Source: Aliiroseovarius sp. F20344 (GTDB lineage Bacteria > Pseudomonadota > Alphaproteobacteria > Rhodobacterales > Rhodobacteraceae). From it: 64,000 nucleotides of DNA. This document shows positions 1-7,466 of the stretch, in pieces. Position numbers and translations under genes: made by a program. Location of the stretch: positions 684,501 to 748,500 of the forward strand of contig NZ_JALKBG010000008.1 in assembly GCF_023016155.1 (NCBI RefSeq). The letters are read 5' to 3'. How positions within the stretch are numbered: position 1 is the stretch's first letter; the number at the start of each line of letters is the position of its first letter. The notes under the pieces were generated by a model. The model worked only from the letters and a program-made list of their open reading frames with translations, was not told the origin of the DNA and made no database searches.

Positions 1-2265
1 GTCGAGCGTGGGCATGATGTAACCCGATATGTTCTGCAGTGCTTTGGCGGCGCAGGGGGGCAGCATGCCTGTCTGGTTGCCGATGCGTTGGGCATGAAGA
101 CCGTGTTCTTGCATCCGTTTGCTGGCGTATTGTCTGCCTACGGCATGGGGCTGGCCGAGATCCGCGCGCTGCGTCAGGAACAGTTTGATGCGCCACTCGA
201 TGCGGTGGAAGATGCCACATCGCGGTTGCAGGCTCTGGCGTCCGATGCAGAAGGCGAGGTCGCCAAACAGGGCGTCACCGACATTCAGATCGAGCGCATT
301 GCCCATCTGCGCTATGACGGCTCGCACCAAGCGCTTGAAGTGCCGTTTGGTGATGCCGCCCAGATGCGTGCGGATTTCGAAGCCGCACACGAGACGCGCT
401 TTGGCTTCCATTCCCCAGAACGTGCGATCCTGTTCGAGGTTCTGGCCGTTGAAGCCATTGGAACATCAGGCGAAGCACCGCGCGGTCATGCGACCGGCGG
501 GGATGATCAACCAGTCGATACCGTGCAGCTGTGCACCGAAGCGGGCTGGCAGGATGTGCCGCTCTATGATCGGGCCAACCTGTCGGCCGAGTCGCGCCTT
601 TCCGGCCCCGCAATCATCCGCGAACCTACTGGCACCAATATGATTGAACCGGGCTGGCAGGCACGGCAGGACGCGCATGGCAACCTGATCCTTGAACGGG
701 TCGAGGCCTTGGCCCGCGCCCACGCGGCAGGCACAGATGTGGACCCGGTTTTGTTGGAGGTTTTCAACAACCTCTTCATGTCCGTGGCCGATCAAATGGG
801 GGCGACGCTGGCCAATACCTCGTGGTCGGTGAACATCAAGGAACGGCTCGATTTTTCCTGTGCGATCTTTGATGCATCGGGCGATCTGGTCGCGAATGCG
901 CCGCATGTGCCGGTGCACCTGGGATCCATGTCCGACAGCATCCGAACGGTGATGCGTGATAACGCAGGGCAGGTGAAGCCGGGCGACGCGTTTGTCCTAA
1001 ACAGCCCCTTTAACGGCGGCACGCACCTGCCGGATGTGACCGTCGTAACACCGGTGTTCGTAAGCGACCGCATTGCCTTCTGGTTGGGATCACGCGGGCA
1101 CCACGCAGACATTGGCGGGCGTACGCCGGGCTCTGGCCCGCCCGACAGTACGCATATCGAGCACGAAGGCGTGCTGATCGAAAACACTCGACTGGTGGCC
1201 GAAGGGCAGCTTCTGGAAGGCGACATGCGTGTGCTTTTGGCCTCGGGCAAATATCCGTGCCGCAACATTGATCAGAACATGGCGGATCTGAAGGCGCAGG
1301 TGGCGGCTAACGAGACAGGGCGTCAGGCGCTGTTGGGTGTGGTTGATCACTACGGTCTGGACGTCGTGCAGGCTTACATGGGCCATGTGCAGGCCAATGC
1401 CGAAGAAAGCGTGCGCCGTGTCATTGATCGACTGCGCGACGGGGCGTTTGTCTATCCGATGGATGGCGGGTCCGAAATCCGCGTCACCGTCAGCGTCGAC
1501 AAAGCCACACGCTCGGCCACGGTCGACTTCACCGGAACCTCGGATCAGCAGGCGGGCAACTATAACGCTCCTTTGTCGATCAGCCGTGCGGTGGTGCTCT
1601 ATGTCTTCCGGACCTTGGTCGGGGCCGACATCCCGCTGAACGAAGGCTGTTTGGCGCCGCTGAACATTATTGTCCCAGAAGGCACGATGCTGAACCCGCG
1701 TTACCCGGCGGCGGTGATTTCGGGCAATACCGAGGTCAGTCAGGCCGCATGCAACGCGCTCTATGGCGCACTGGACGTGATTGCCGGGTCGCAAGGCACG
1801 ATGAACAACTTCATCTGGGGCAACGAGGACTTCCAGAACTACGAAACCATCGCGGGGGGCACCGGAGCAGGGCCGGATTTTGATGGCTGTGATGGGGTGC
1901 AAAGCCACATGACCAACACCCGCATGACCGATCCCGAGATCTTAGAGAAACGCTTTCCCGTACGGCTTGAGGCCTTCACCTTGCGCAAGGGCTCGGGCGG
2001 GGCGGGGCAGTGGCGTGGCGGCGATGGGGTCATTCGCAGAATTCGGTTCTTAGAGCCTGTGACGGTCACGACGCTTAGCTCGCACCGTGTGGTGCCGCCC
2101 TTTGGTGGGGATGGTGGCGCGCAGGGTCAGGTGGGCGTGAACACCGCAGAGAAGGCTGACGGCACCCGCATTCCTATGCCTGGTAATGGCGAAGTAGTAC
2201 TTGATCCGGGCGATCTGTTTGAGATGTGTACGCCGGGTGGCGGGGGGTGGGGTGACCCCGATTAA
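1..2265 (+). CDS. Hydantoinase / 5-oxoprolinase A-B fusion, 3' part (partial)
   Basis: The reading frame is open from the first base, so the gene begins upstream of the window. The first ~210 residues are the C-terminal part of a HyuA-type subunit (motif GGAGGQHA at the very start). From about nt 730 a HyuB-type subunit follows (starting near DVDPVLLEVFNNLF), continuing to a Gly-rich C-terminus (TPGGGGWGDP). Such A-B fusions are ATP-dependent amidohydrolases of 5-oxoproline or N-methylhydantoin-like rings in the cytoplasm; the true substrate cannot be read from sequence. A strong hairpin terminator follows the stop. Full-length members are roughly 1,200 aa, so about 450 residues are missing here. 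Family assignment is secure, substrate is not. Confidence 0.9.
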   Translation, partial: VERGHDVTRYVLQCFGGAGGQHACLVADALGMKTVFLHPFAGVLSAYGMGLAEIRALRQEQFDAPLDAVEDATSRLQALASDAEGEVAKQGVTDIQIERIAHLRYDGSHQALEVPFGDAAQMRADFEAAHETRFGFHSPERAILFEVLAVEAIGTSGEAPRGHATGGDDQPVDTVQLCTEAGWQDVPLYDRANLSAESRLSGPAIIREPTGTNMIEPGWQARQDAHGNLILERVEALARAHAAGTDVDPVLLEVFNNLFMSVADQMGATLANTSWSVNIKERLDFSCAIFDASGDLVANAPHVPVHLGSMSDSIRTVMRDNAGQVKPGDAFVLNSPFNGGTHLPDVTVVTPVFVSDRIAFWLGSRGHHADIGGRTPGSGPPDSTHIEHEGVLIENTRLVAEGQLLEGDMRVLLASGKYPCRNIDQNMADLKAQVAANETGRQALLGVVDHYGLDVVQAYMGHVQANAEESVRRVIDRLRDGAFVYPMDGGSEIRVTVSVDKATRSATVDFTGTSDQQAGNYNAPLSISRAVVLYVFRTLVGADIPLNEGCLAPLNIIVPEGTMLNPRYPAAVISGNTEVSQAACNALYGALDVIAGSQGTMNNFIWGNEDFQNYETIAGGTGAGPDFDGCDGVQSHMTNTRMTDPEILEKRFPVRLEAFTLRKGSGGAGQWRGGDGVIRRIRFLEPVTVTTLSSHRVVPPFGGDGGAQGQVGVNTAEKADGTRIPMPGNGEVVLDPGDLFEMCTPGGGGWGDPD

Positions 2266-2281
2266 CACAACACTGAAACGA

Positions 2282-2308
2282 AAACGGGCGCCGCTTGGGC
2301 GCCCGTTT
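2282..2308. terminator. Bidirectional terminator between hydantoinase gene and znuA
   Basis: Perfect 11-bp stem (AAACGGGCGCC / GGCGCCCGTTT) with a 5-nt loop, located between two convergent genes. A/T runs flank it on both sides, so it can serve both transcripts. Confidence 0.85.
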
Positions 2309-2312
2309 CTGA

Positions 2313-3374
2313 TTACTTGCCTTCCAAGCAGGTGGCAATTGTATCTGCCGCAGTCCAGAGCAGGTTTTCATAAAGCATCGGACCAATTTCTTGTGACGCC
2401 CCTGAGGGATCCAGAACCGCGGTGCCGGTTCCGGCGCTCTTTGCCAGTTCAAGCACTTGGGATTCACCTTGTGCTGGCTCCGAGAAGATACAGGCGACTT
2501 CACCATGCTCGATTTTCTCGGAAATCTCGGCCAGTTGCGCAGCTGAGGGCGGAGCTGCATCCGTTTCACGGATGGATGCAAGGTTGTTCAGCTCATAGTA
2601 ATCCGAGAAATAGCCAAATGCGTCATGAAACAGCACAAACCCTTTTCCCTTAACAGGGGCCAAACGGGCCTGAATGCGTTCATCCAGTGCGGCGATTTTT
2701 TCCTGCGCTTCATGCGCGTTGTCGTGGTAAATCTTGGCATTGCCCGGGTCGATCTCTGACAGCTCTTCCGCAATCGCTTCAAGCCAGATCTGAGCGTTTT
2801 TCGGGGACAACCAGGCGTGTGGATCTACGCCTTCTGCATGCTCGGCGTGTTCGTCGTGCTTATGCTCATCATGCTCATCATGCTCATCATGCGCGTCGTG
2901 ATCGTGATCGGCATGTTCATCATGTTTCTCGTGGACATGGTCCGCGTGCTCGTCATGCTGTTCATGGTCATGATCATCATGCGCATCTTTTGAATGATCA
3001 TCGTGATCATCGTGATCATCGCCGTGGTCGTGATCATGCCCGCCTTCACGCTTTACCGTTTCTGGCAGGGACAGAAGCGCCATGCTGTGATCTGGTGCAG
3101 CGCTTTCAATAGCGCGCTCAAGCCAAGGACTCATTGATGGGCCAACCCATAGCAGCAGATCCGCATCCGTAAGGGCGCGCATCTGAGATGGGCGCATTTG
3201 GAATCCATGAGGGTCCGCCCCTTGTGGAAGCAGCAGATCGGGCTCATCAACACCGTTCATCACCTGCGCGGCAAGTGAGTGGATGGGGGCAAAATCTGCC
3301 ACCACTTTCGGCGGATCGGCTAAAACTACTGTCGGACAAAGGCAAAGGGCCGTTGCGGTGCGGAGCAATGTCAT
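2313..3374 (-). CDS. znuA: Zinc ABC transporter periplasmic binding protein ZnuA
   Basis: 353 aa cluster A-I metal-binding protein that captures Zn(II) in the periplasm for ZnuBC. Residues 1-19 form a signal peptide (cleavage near VLA-D). Probable zinc ligands are His56 (GADPHGF), His186 (VDPHAWL) and the His of LFHDAFGYF. Between them lies a disordered acidic His loop, roughly residues 113-179, with about 24 His, far longer than the usual short loop. At DNA level this loop is a low-complexity CATCATGCT-like repeat. The gene is divergent from zur-znuC-znuB, and the shared upstream region carries two candidate Zur boxes. Identity is very firm; the long loop probably buffers or samples zinc (inference). 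Confidence 0.95.
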   Translation of the reverse strand: MTLLRTATALCLCPTVVLADPPKVVADFAPIHSLAAQVMNGVDEPDLLLPQGADPHGFQMRPSQMRALTDADLLLWVGPSMSPWLERAIESAAPDHSMALLSLPETVKREGGHDHDHGDDHDDHDDHSKDAHDDHDHEQHDEHADHVHEKHDEHADHDHDAHDEHDEHDEHKHDEHAEHAEGVDPHAWLSPKNAQIWLEAIAEELSEIDPGNAKIYHDNAHEAQEKIAALDERIQARLAPVKGKGFVLFHDAFGYFSDYYELNNLASIRETDAAPPSAAQLAEISEKIEHGEVACIFSEPAQGESQVLELAKSAGTGTAVLDPSGASQEIGPMLYENLLWTAADTIATCLEGK

Positions 3375-3394
3375 CGGGGCTTGTTCCTGATCTT

Positions 3395-3436
3395 GTTATG
3401 TTATACCATTTTGGAAGAGTGATATTATTACATAAC
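3395..3436. promoter_or_regulatory. Candidate paired Zur boxes in znuA/zur divergent promoter
   Basis: Two AT-rich imperfect palindromes, GTTATGTTATACCATTTT at 3395-3412 and GTGATATTATTACATAAC at 3419-3436, lie 24 bp apart (start to start). They occupy the 76-bp gap between the divergent znuA and zur start codons. Both resemble the alphaproteobacterial Zur operator type (TTATGTTATA-like half site), and the genes on either side are the expected targets. Functional assignment is inferred. Confidence 0.6.
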
Positions 3437-3450
3437 GCAGGTGTCAACCC

Positions 3451-3939
3451 ATGTCCGATCCCGCATGCGCCTTTCAAAAACACGATCACGGCACGTGTTC
3501 CCGTGATGCCCTTTTAAGGGCCGAGGAAATCTGCCGCGAGGCTGGCGCGCGACTGACGCCTGTGCGCCGCCGTGCGCTTGAAATTCTGTTGGAAGAACAT
3601 CGTGCCTTGGGGGCTTATGATGTACTGGAGCGTCTGGCCGCAGATGGGTTTGGAAGCCAACCTCCGGTAGCTTACAGGGCTTTGGAGTTTCTAGTGGATC
3701 AAGGCTTGGCCCATCGCATTCGACGCCTGAATGCTTTTGCGGCCTGCACAACGCTGGAATGCGACCACGCGCCGGCCTTTTTCATTTGCAAAAGCTGTAA
3801 AGCGGTTGCCGAAACTCCTGCCGATACGTTGCGTGCGCAAATCGATAAAGCCGGGGCCGCACTTGGCTTCGTTGTTGAACGCGCAAATGTCGAGGCGTTG
3901 GGCCTGTGCCCATCGTGCCAGACCGAGGCGCCCGCATGA
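3451..3939 (+). CDS. zur: Zinc uptake regulator Zur (Fur family)
   Basis: 162 aa Fur-family repressor. The N-terminal winged helix (about residues 20-90, containing LTPVRRRALEILL) is followed by a dimerisation and metal-binding domain. Two CxxC pairs (FFICKSCK and LGLCPSC) form the structural zinc site typical of Zur. It should repress znuA and its own operon when zinc is sufficient. The stop codon overlaps the znuC start (ATGA), so zur, znuC and znuB form one translationally coupled operon. Zur rather than Fur follows from the neighbours and the cysteines. Confidence 0.92.
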   Translation: MSDPACAFQKHDHGTCSRDALLRAEEICREAGARLTPVRRRALEILLEEHRALGAYDVLERLAADGFGSQPPVAYRALEFLVDQGLAHRIRRLNAFAACTTLECDHAPAFFICKSCKAVAETPADTLRAQIDKAGAALGFVVERANVEALGLCPSCQTEAPA

Positions 3940-4691
3940 GTTTGATAAAAGCCGAGGGCCTGTCTGTCAGGCACGGTGCACAGCTTGTCTTAGATCAGGT
4001 GAACATCTCGATTGATCGGGGTGAGATCGTGACAATTGTCGGCCCCAATGGATCCGGCAAGACATCGCTTCTACGCGCACTTTTGGGACTGACACCTTCG
4101 ACTGGGGCGATCCAAAAGAAATCGGGATTGGTGATCGGCTATGTGCCTCAGAAGCTCGCGTTGGACCCGACATTACCGCTGCCTGTTCGATCATTTCTCA
4201 ACCTGCCCAAGCCGCATACTCCCGCGCAGATCGACACCATGCTGAAACGTGTCGGAGTGCCGGGAATTGAAGCCAAGCAAGTTGCCGAATTGTCCGGCGG
4301 GCAGTTGCAGCGCGTGCTTCTCGTGCGAGCTTTGCTGACGGTGCCCGATCTGTTGATCCTGGACGAGCCGACCCAAGGCTTGGATCAAATGGGCGAGGCC
4401 GGATTCTATCGCTTGCTCGAGGATGTGCGCCGCGAATCTGGTGTGGCGGTGCTGATGGTTTCACATGACCTTCACGTGGTGATGAGCGCCTCGGACCGGG
4501 TGATCTGCTTGAACGGGCATATCTGTTGCGAAGGCAAACCCCACGTGGTTCAAAACGCGCCAGAATATCGCGCCTTGTTTGGGCATGGCACGCAAGGCGC
4601 CTTGGCGCTGTACCAGCATGCGCATGATCACGACCATGATTGCGGGCACGACCATTCACATGATCATGATGAGGGAAAGCATGCTGGATGA
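3936..4691 (+). CDS. znuC: Zinc ABC transporter ATPase ZnuC
   Basis: 251 aa ABC ATPase powering ZnuB at the inner membrane. Walker A GPNGSGKT (residues ~36-43), signature LSGGQLQR and Walker B LLILDEPTQG are intact. The start at 3936 is chosen because its ATG overlaps the zur stop (ATGA) and the family homology begins there. The C-terminus is an unusual tail of about 24 residues with 9 His and one Cys (HDHDHDCGHDHSHDHD), echoing the His loop of ZnuA. The gene overlaps znuB by 11 bp. Confidence 0.95.
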   Translation: MSLIKAEGLSVRHGAQLVLDQVNISIDRGEIVTIVGPNGSGKTSLLRALLGLTPSTGAIQKKSGLVIGYVPQKLALDPTLPLPVRSFLNLPKPHTPAQIDTMLKRVGVPGIEAKQVAELSGGQLQRVLLVRALLTVPDLLILDEPTQGLDQMGEAGFYRLLEDVRRESGVAVLMVSHDLHVVMSASDRVICLNGHICCEGKPHVVQNAPEYRALFGHGTQGALALYQHAHDHDHDCGHDHSHDHDEGKHAG

Positions 4692-5478
4692 TTTTCTTGT
4701 GAGGGCTGCGCTGGCAGCCTTTGGCTTGTCGATTGCCACCGGACCGCTGGGGGCGTTTGTCGTTTGGCGGCGCATGGCCTATTTCGGCGACGCGACAGCG
4801 CATGCGGCCATTCTGGGTGTGGCCTTTGCCTTGATTTTCTCCCTGCCGATCAGCCTTGGAACATTGATTGTGGCATTGGCAATGGCGGGGGCCATCAGTT
4901 GGATGATGTCGAAAGGACAATCGCCAGACAGCGGGCTTGGCGTGCTGTCCTTCGGGGCGTTGTCCGCAGGGCTTGTGGCGATCTCATTTGCGCCGGGCGT
5001 GCGCGTTGATTTGTCGGCCTATCTGTTCGGAGACATTCTGACCGTCACGCGATCTGATCTTGTTCTGGTCTGGGGCGGCGCACTGGCCGTGGCTGCGGTG
5101 ATTGCTTGGCGCTGGTCAAAGCTTCTGCTGGCCACGGTCAGCCCTGATCTGGCGGCGGCATCTGGTGTAAACCCCGCGCGGGAAAGCCTTGTTATCACAG
5201 TCGCAATTGCAGTTGTTGTTGCGGTGTCGTTGAAAGTGGTTGGAGCGTTGCTGGTATCCGCGATGCTGATCATCCCAGCCGCAGCAGCACGTGGCGTATC
5301 GAACTCTCCGGTCCAGATGGTGGGCGTTGCGGTGATTGCCAGCTGGATCGCCAGCGGTGCGGGGCTTTGGGCGTCGTTGAAGCTCGACACACCAGCCGGG
5401 CCATCAATCATTGTTGCTGCGGCGTTGATCTTTGCACTCACGACCGGCTATAGGACGATCCGCAAGCAAACCGCATGA
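4681..5478 (+). CDS. znuB: Zinc ABC transporter permease ZnuB
   Basis: 265 aa integral membrane protein of the ABC-3 family with about eight hydrophobic segments; conserved stretches such as GDATAHAAILGVAF and LLVSAMLIIPAAAAR are present. It forms the zinc channel with ZnuC. The start at 4681 overlaps the 3' end of znuC by 11 bp; a longer frame starting upstream would lie inside znuC's His tail and is rejected. Only 12 bp separate its stop from the next gene, a phosphotransacetylase paralogue, which may be co-transcribed. Confidence 0.93.
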   Translation: MLDDFLVRAALAAFGLSIATGPLGAFVVWRRMAYFGDATAHAAILGVAFALIFSLPISLGTLIVALAMAGAISWMMSKGQSPDSGLGVLSFGALSAGLVAISFAPGVRVDLSAYLFGDILTVTRSDLVLVWGGALAVAAVIAWRWSKLLLATVSPDLAAASGVNPARESLVITVAIAVVVAVSLKVVGALLVSAMLIIPAAAARGVSNSPVQMVGVAVIASWIASGAGLWASLKLDTPAGPSIIVAAALIFALTTGYRTIRKQTA

Positions 5479-5490
5479 TGGGACAGACTG

Positions 5491-6369
5491 ATGACGGCTA
5501 CGCTGGATCGTGCATTCGAGATCGCCGCGCAGACCAAACTCCGCGTCGTATTGCCAGAGGTTGAAGATCTCAGAATTGTCGAAGCCGCAGAACGCCTGCG
5601 CGCCGAGGGATTGGCAGACCCTGTGCCTTTGGCGGACGGTACCCCTAAGCATGTTGAGTTTCTGACAGAAAAACGAGGCATGCGCGCCGGGATCGCCAAG
5701 CGGCTGTTGCAACGCCCTTTGATGCGCGCAGCCGCGATGGTTGCCACAGGGGAAGCCGACGTTATGGTGGCAGGTGCAATCGCCCCTACAAAACGGGTGA
5801 TCGAGGCCGCGTCGATCGTGATTGGTCTGGAAGATGGGGTCGCGACGCCCTCCAGCTATTTCCTGATGGTTTTGCCGGACGGGCAAGAATTTATTTTCGC
5901 GGATTGCGCTGTGAACGTGGACCCAACCGCGCAGGAGCTTGCAGATATCGCAAGTGCCAGCGCTCAAACAGCAACAAGGTTTTGGGGGCAGGCGCATGTT
6001 GCCCTTCTGTCGTTTTCGACAGGTCATTCCGGCGCGGGGGAAACGGTCGAGATCGTGCGCGAAGCAGCACAACTGACTGGGTTTTCTGGTCCCGTTCAAG
6101 CTGACGCTGCGCTGGACATGATGATCGCACAGCAGAAAGAAGCATCCCTTTTACATTGTGCCAATGTGCTAATCTTTCCCAATTTGGATGCGGGAAACAT
6201 TGCCTATAAGCTTATGGTGCAATTGGCTGGTGCAAAAGCTTATGGCCCAATCCTACAAGGCTTTCGCTGCCCGATTTGTGACTTGAGCAGAGGCGCAACA
6301 GTGGATGAAATTGTGGCCACAACCGTGCTGTCCATAGCAGGTCGGCGAAGGCAGCCCGCATTTAACTGA
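5491..6369 (+). CDS. Divergent phosphotransacetylase-family protein (PTA/PTB paralogue)
   Basis: 292 aa, clearly of the phosphate acetyl/butyryltransferase family (FADCAVNVDPTAQELADIA, VLIFPNLDAGNIAYKL) and paralogous to the convergent pta at 6362-7366. It is about 40 residues shorter. The active-site block reads RCPICDLSRGATVDE where the neighbour has KPANDLSRGCSAED: Ser and Arg are kept, the catalytic Asp (Asp316 of Methanosarcina Pta by my alignment) is Glu with an Asp one position earlier, and a CPIC pair is new. It lies 12 bp behind znuB and overlaps pta tail-to-tail by 8 bp. It may be an acyl-phosphate transferase of changed specificity, or a regulated or degenerate copy; function is not assignable. 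Confidence 0.75.
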   Translation: MTATLDRAFEIAAQTKLRVVLPEVEDLRIVEAAERLRAEGLADPVPLADGTPKHVEFLTEKRGMRAGIAKRLLQRPLMRAAAMVATGEADVMVAGAIAPTKRVIEAASIVIGLEDGVATPSSYFLMVLPDGQEFIFADCAVNVDPTAQELADIASASAQTATRFWGQAHVALLSFSTGHSGAGETVEIVREAAQLTGFSGPVQADAALDMMIAQQKEASLLHCANVLIFPNLDAGNIAYKLMVQLAGAKAYGPILQGFRCPICDLSRGATVDEIVATTVLSIAGRRRQPAFN

Positions 6370-7366
6370 CGTCGCTTGCCTGCGCCGCCGTGACTGCGAT
6401 CATGTGCAGAATATCTTCGGCCGAGCATCCGCGCGACAGATCGTTGGCCGGTTTGGCCAAACCCTGAAGGATCGGTCCGATCGCCTCGGCTCCGGCCATG
6501 CGCTGGGCGATCTTGTACGCGATGTTGCCGCTTTCCAGATTTGGGAAAATGAACACATTTGCATTGCCTTGCAGCGGACTGTCTTCGGCCTTGCGCGCTG
6601 CCACATCTGGAACGAACGCCGCATCGAATTGAAGCTCTCCGTCAATCAGCAGATCTGGCGCGCGTTCACGCGCCGTATTGGTAGCAGCCACGACCTTCGA
6701 CACCGCGTCATGTTTAGCACTGCCACGGGTCGAAAAGGACAACATGGCGACGCGGGGCGGCTCCCCAATCAACCGTTCAAAAGAATGTGCCGAGCTTAGT
6801 GCGATCTGGGCCATTTCATCTGCAGATGGGTCCACGACCAGACCGCTATCGGCAAAGATCATTGCGCCTTTGCGATCGTGATGTTCCTTGCAAAACAGCA
6901 TCAAAAAGAAAGAAGAGACCAGCTTGGTATCCGGCTTCGTGCCGATGATCTGGATGGCTGCGCGTACAATGTCGGCTGTGGTCGCAACAGCCCCGCCGAC
7001 GGTGCCATCTGCATGACCTGATTTTACCAAAAGTGCTGCAAACACATGGGGAAGCAAGGCGGCCTCTCGCGCGGCATCTTTCGAAACGCCCTTATGTTTC
7101 CTTAGCTCATGGTAGAGATCGGCAAGTTCATCTTTTAGGGGCGATGTGGTGGGATCGTGGATCTCGATTCCATCCAGTACTTCCAGCCCCTGCGCAGCAA
7201 ACTCGGCCTGAATGTCCTTGGTCGAGCCGACCAGCCCGATGCGGGCAATGCCCTGTGATGCGGCTTGATACCCAGCTAAGACCGCGCGCGGATCGCTTCC
7301 CTCGGACAGAACAATCCGTAGGTTGGTGCGGGCTGCGTTTTTAAGAAGAGTTTCAAGCGGTTTCAT
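6362..7366 (-). CDS. pta: Phosphate acetyltransferase
   Basis: 334 aa, the normal length for the short Pta class. It converts acetyl phosphate and CoA to acetyl-CoA and phosphate in the cytoplasm. The C-terminal active-site segment KPANDLSRGCSAED carries the Ser-Arg pair and catalytic Asp expected from the Methanosarcina enzyme. It lies directly downstream of xsc (100-bp gap), so its role is to convert the acetyl phosphate made by Xsc. This xsc-pta order is standard for taurine degraders. Its 3' end overlaps the + strand paralogue by 8 bp. Confidence 0.93.
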   Translation of the reverse strand: MKPLETLLKNAARTNLRIVLSEGSDPRAVLAGYQAASQGIARIGLVGSTKDIQAEFAAQGLEVLDGIEIHDPTTSPLKDELADLYHELRKHKGVSKDAAREAALLPHVFAALLVKSGHADGTVGGAVATTADIVRAAIQIIGTKPDTKLVSSFFLMLFCKEHHDRKGAMIFADSGLVVDPSADEMAQIALSSAHSFERLIGEPPRVAMLSFSTRGSAKHDAVSKVVAATNTARERAPDLLIDGELQFDAAFVPDVAARKAEDSPLQGNANVFIFPNLESGNIAYKIAQRMAGAEAIGPILQGLAKPANDLSRGCSAEDILHMIAVTAAQASDVS

Positions 7367-7466
7367 CGACGCCTCACGAAAAGGGATGTGTGTCGCGGGG
7401 GCGCAGGGCCCAAGCCAGCGTCAGGATGTCCGGGCGCAAGATCATACTGCGCCCGGAGCTAAAGGT

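Noticed and set aside
2825-3049. Tandem CATCATGCT-like repeats, considered as CRISPR-like or satellite array
   Set aside because: The periodicity is short and irregular and is fully explained by His/Asp codons of the ZnuA loop.
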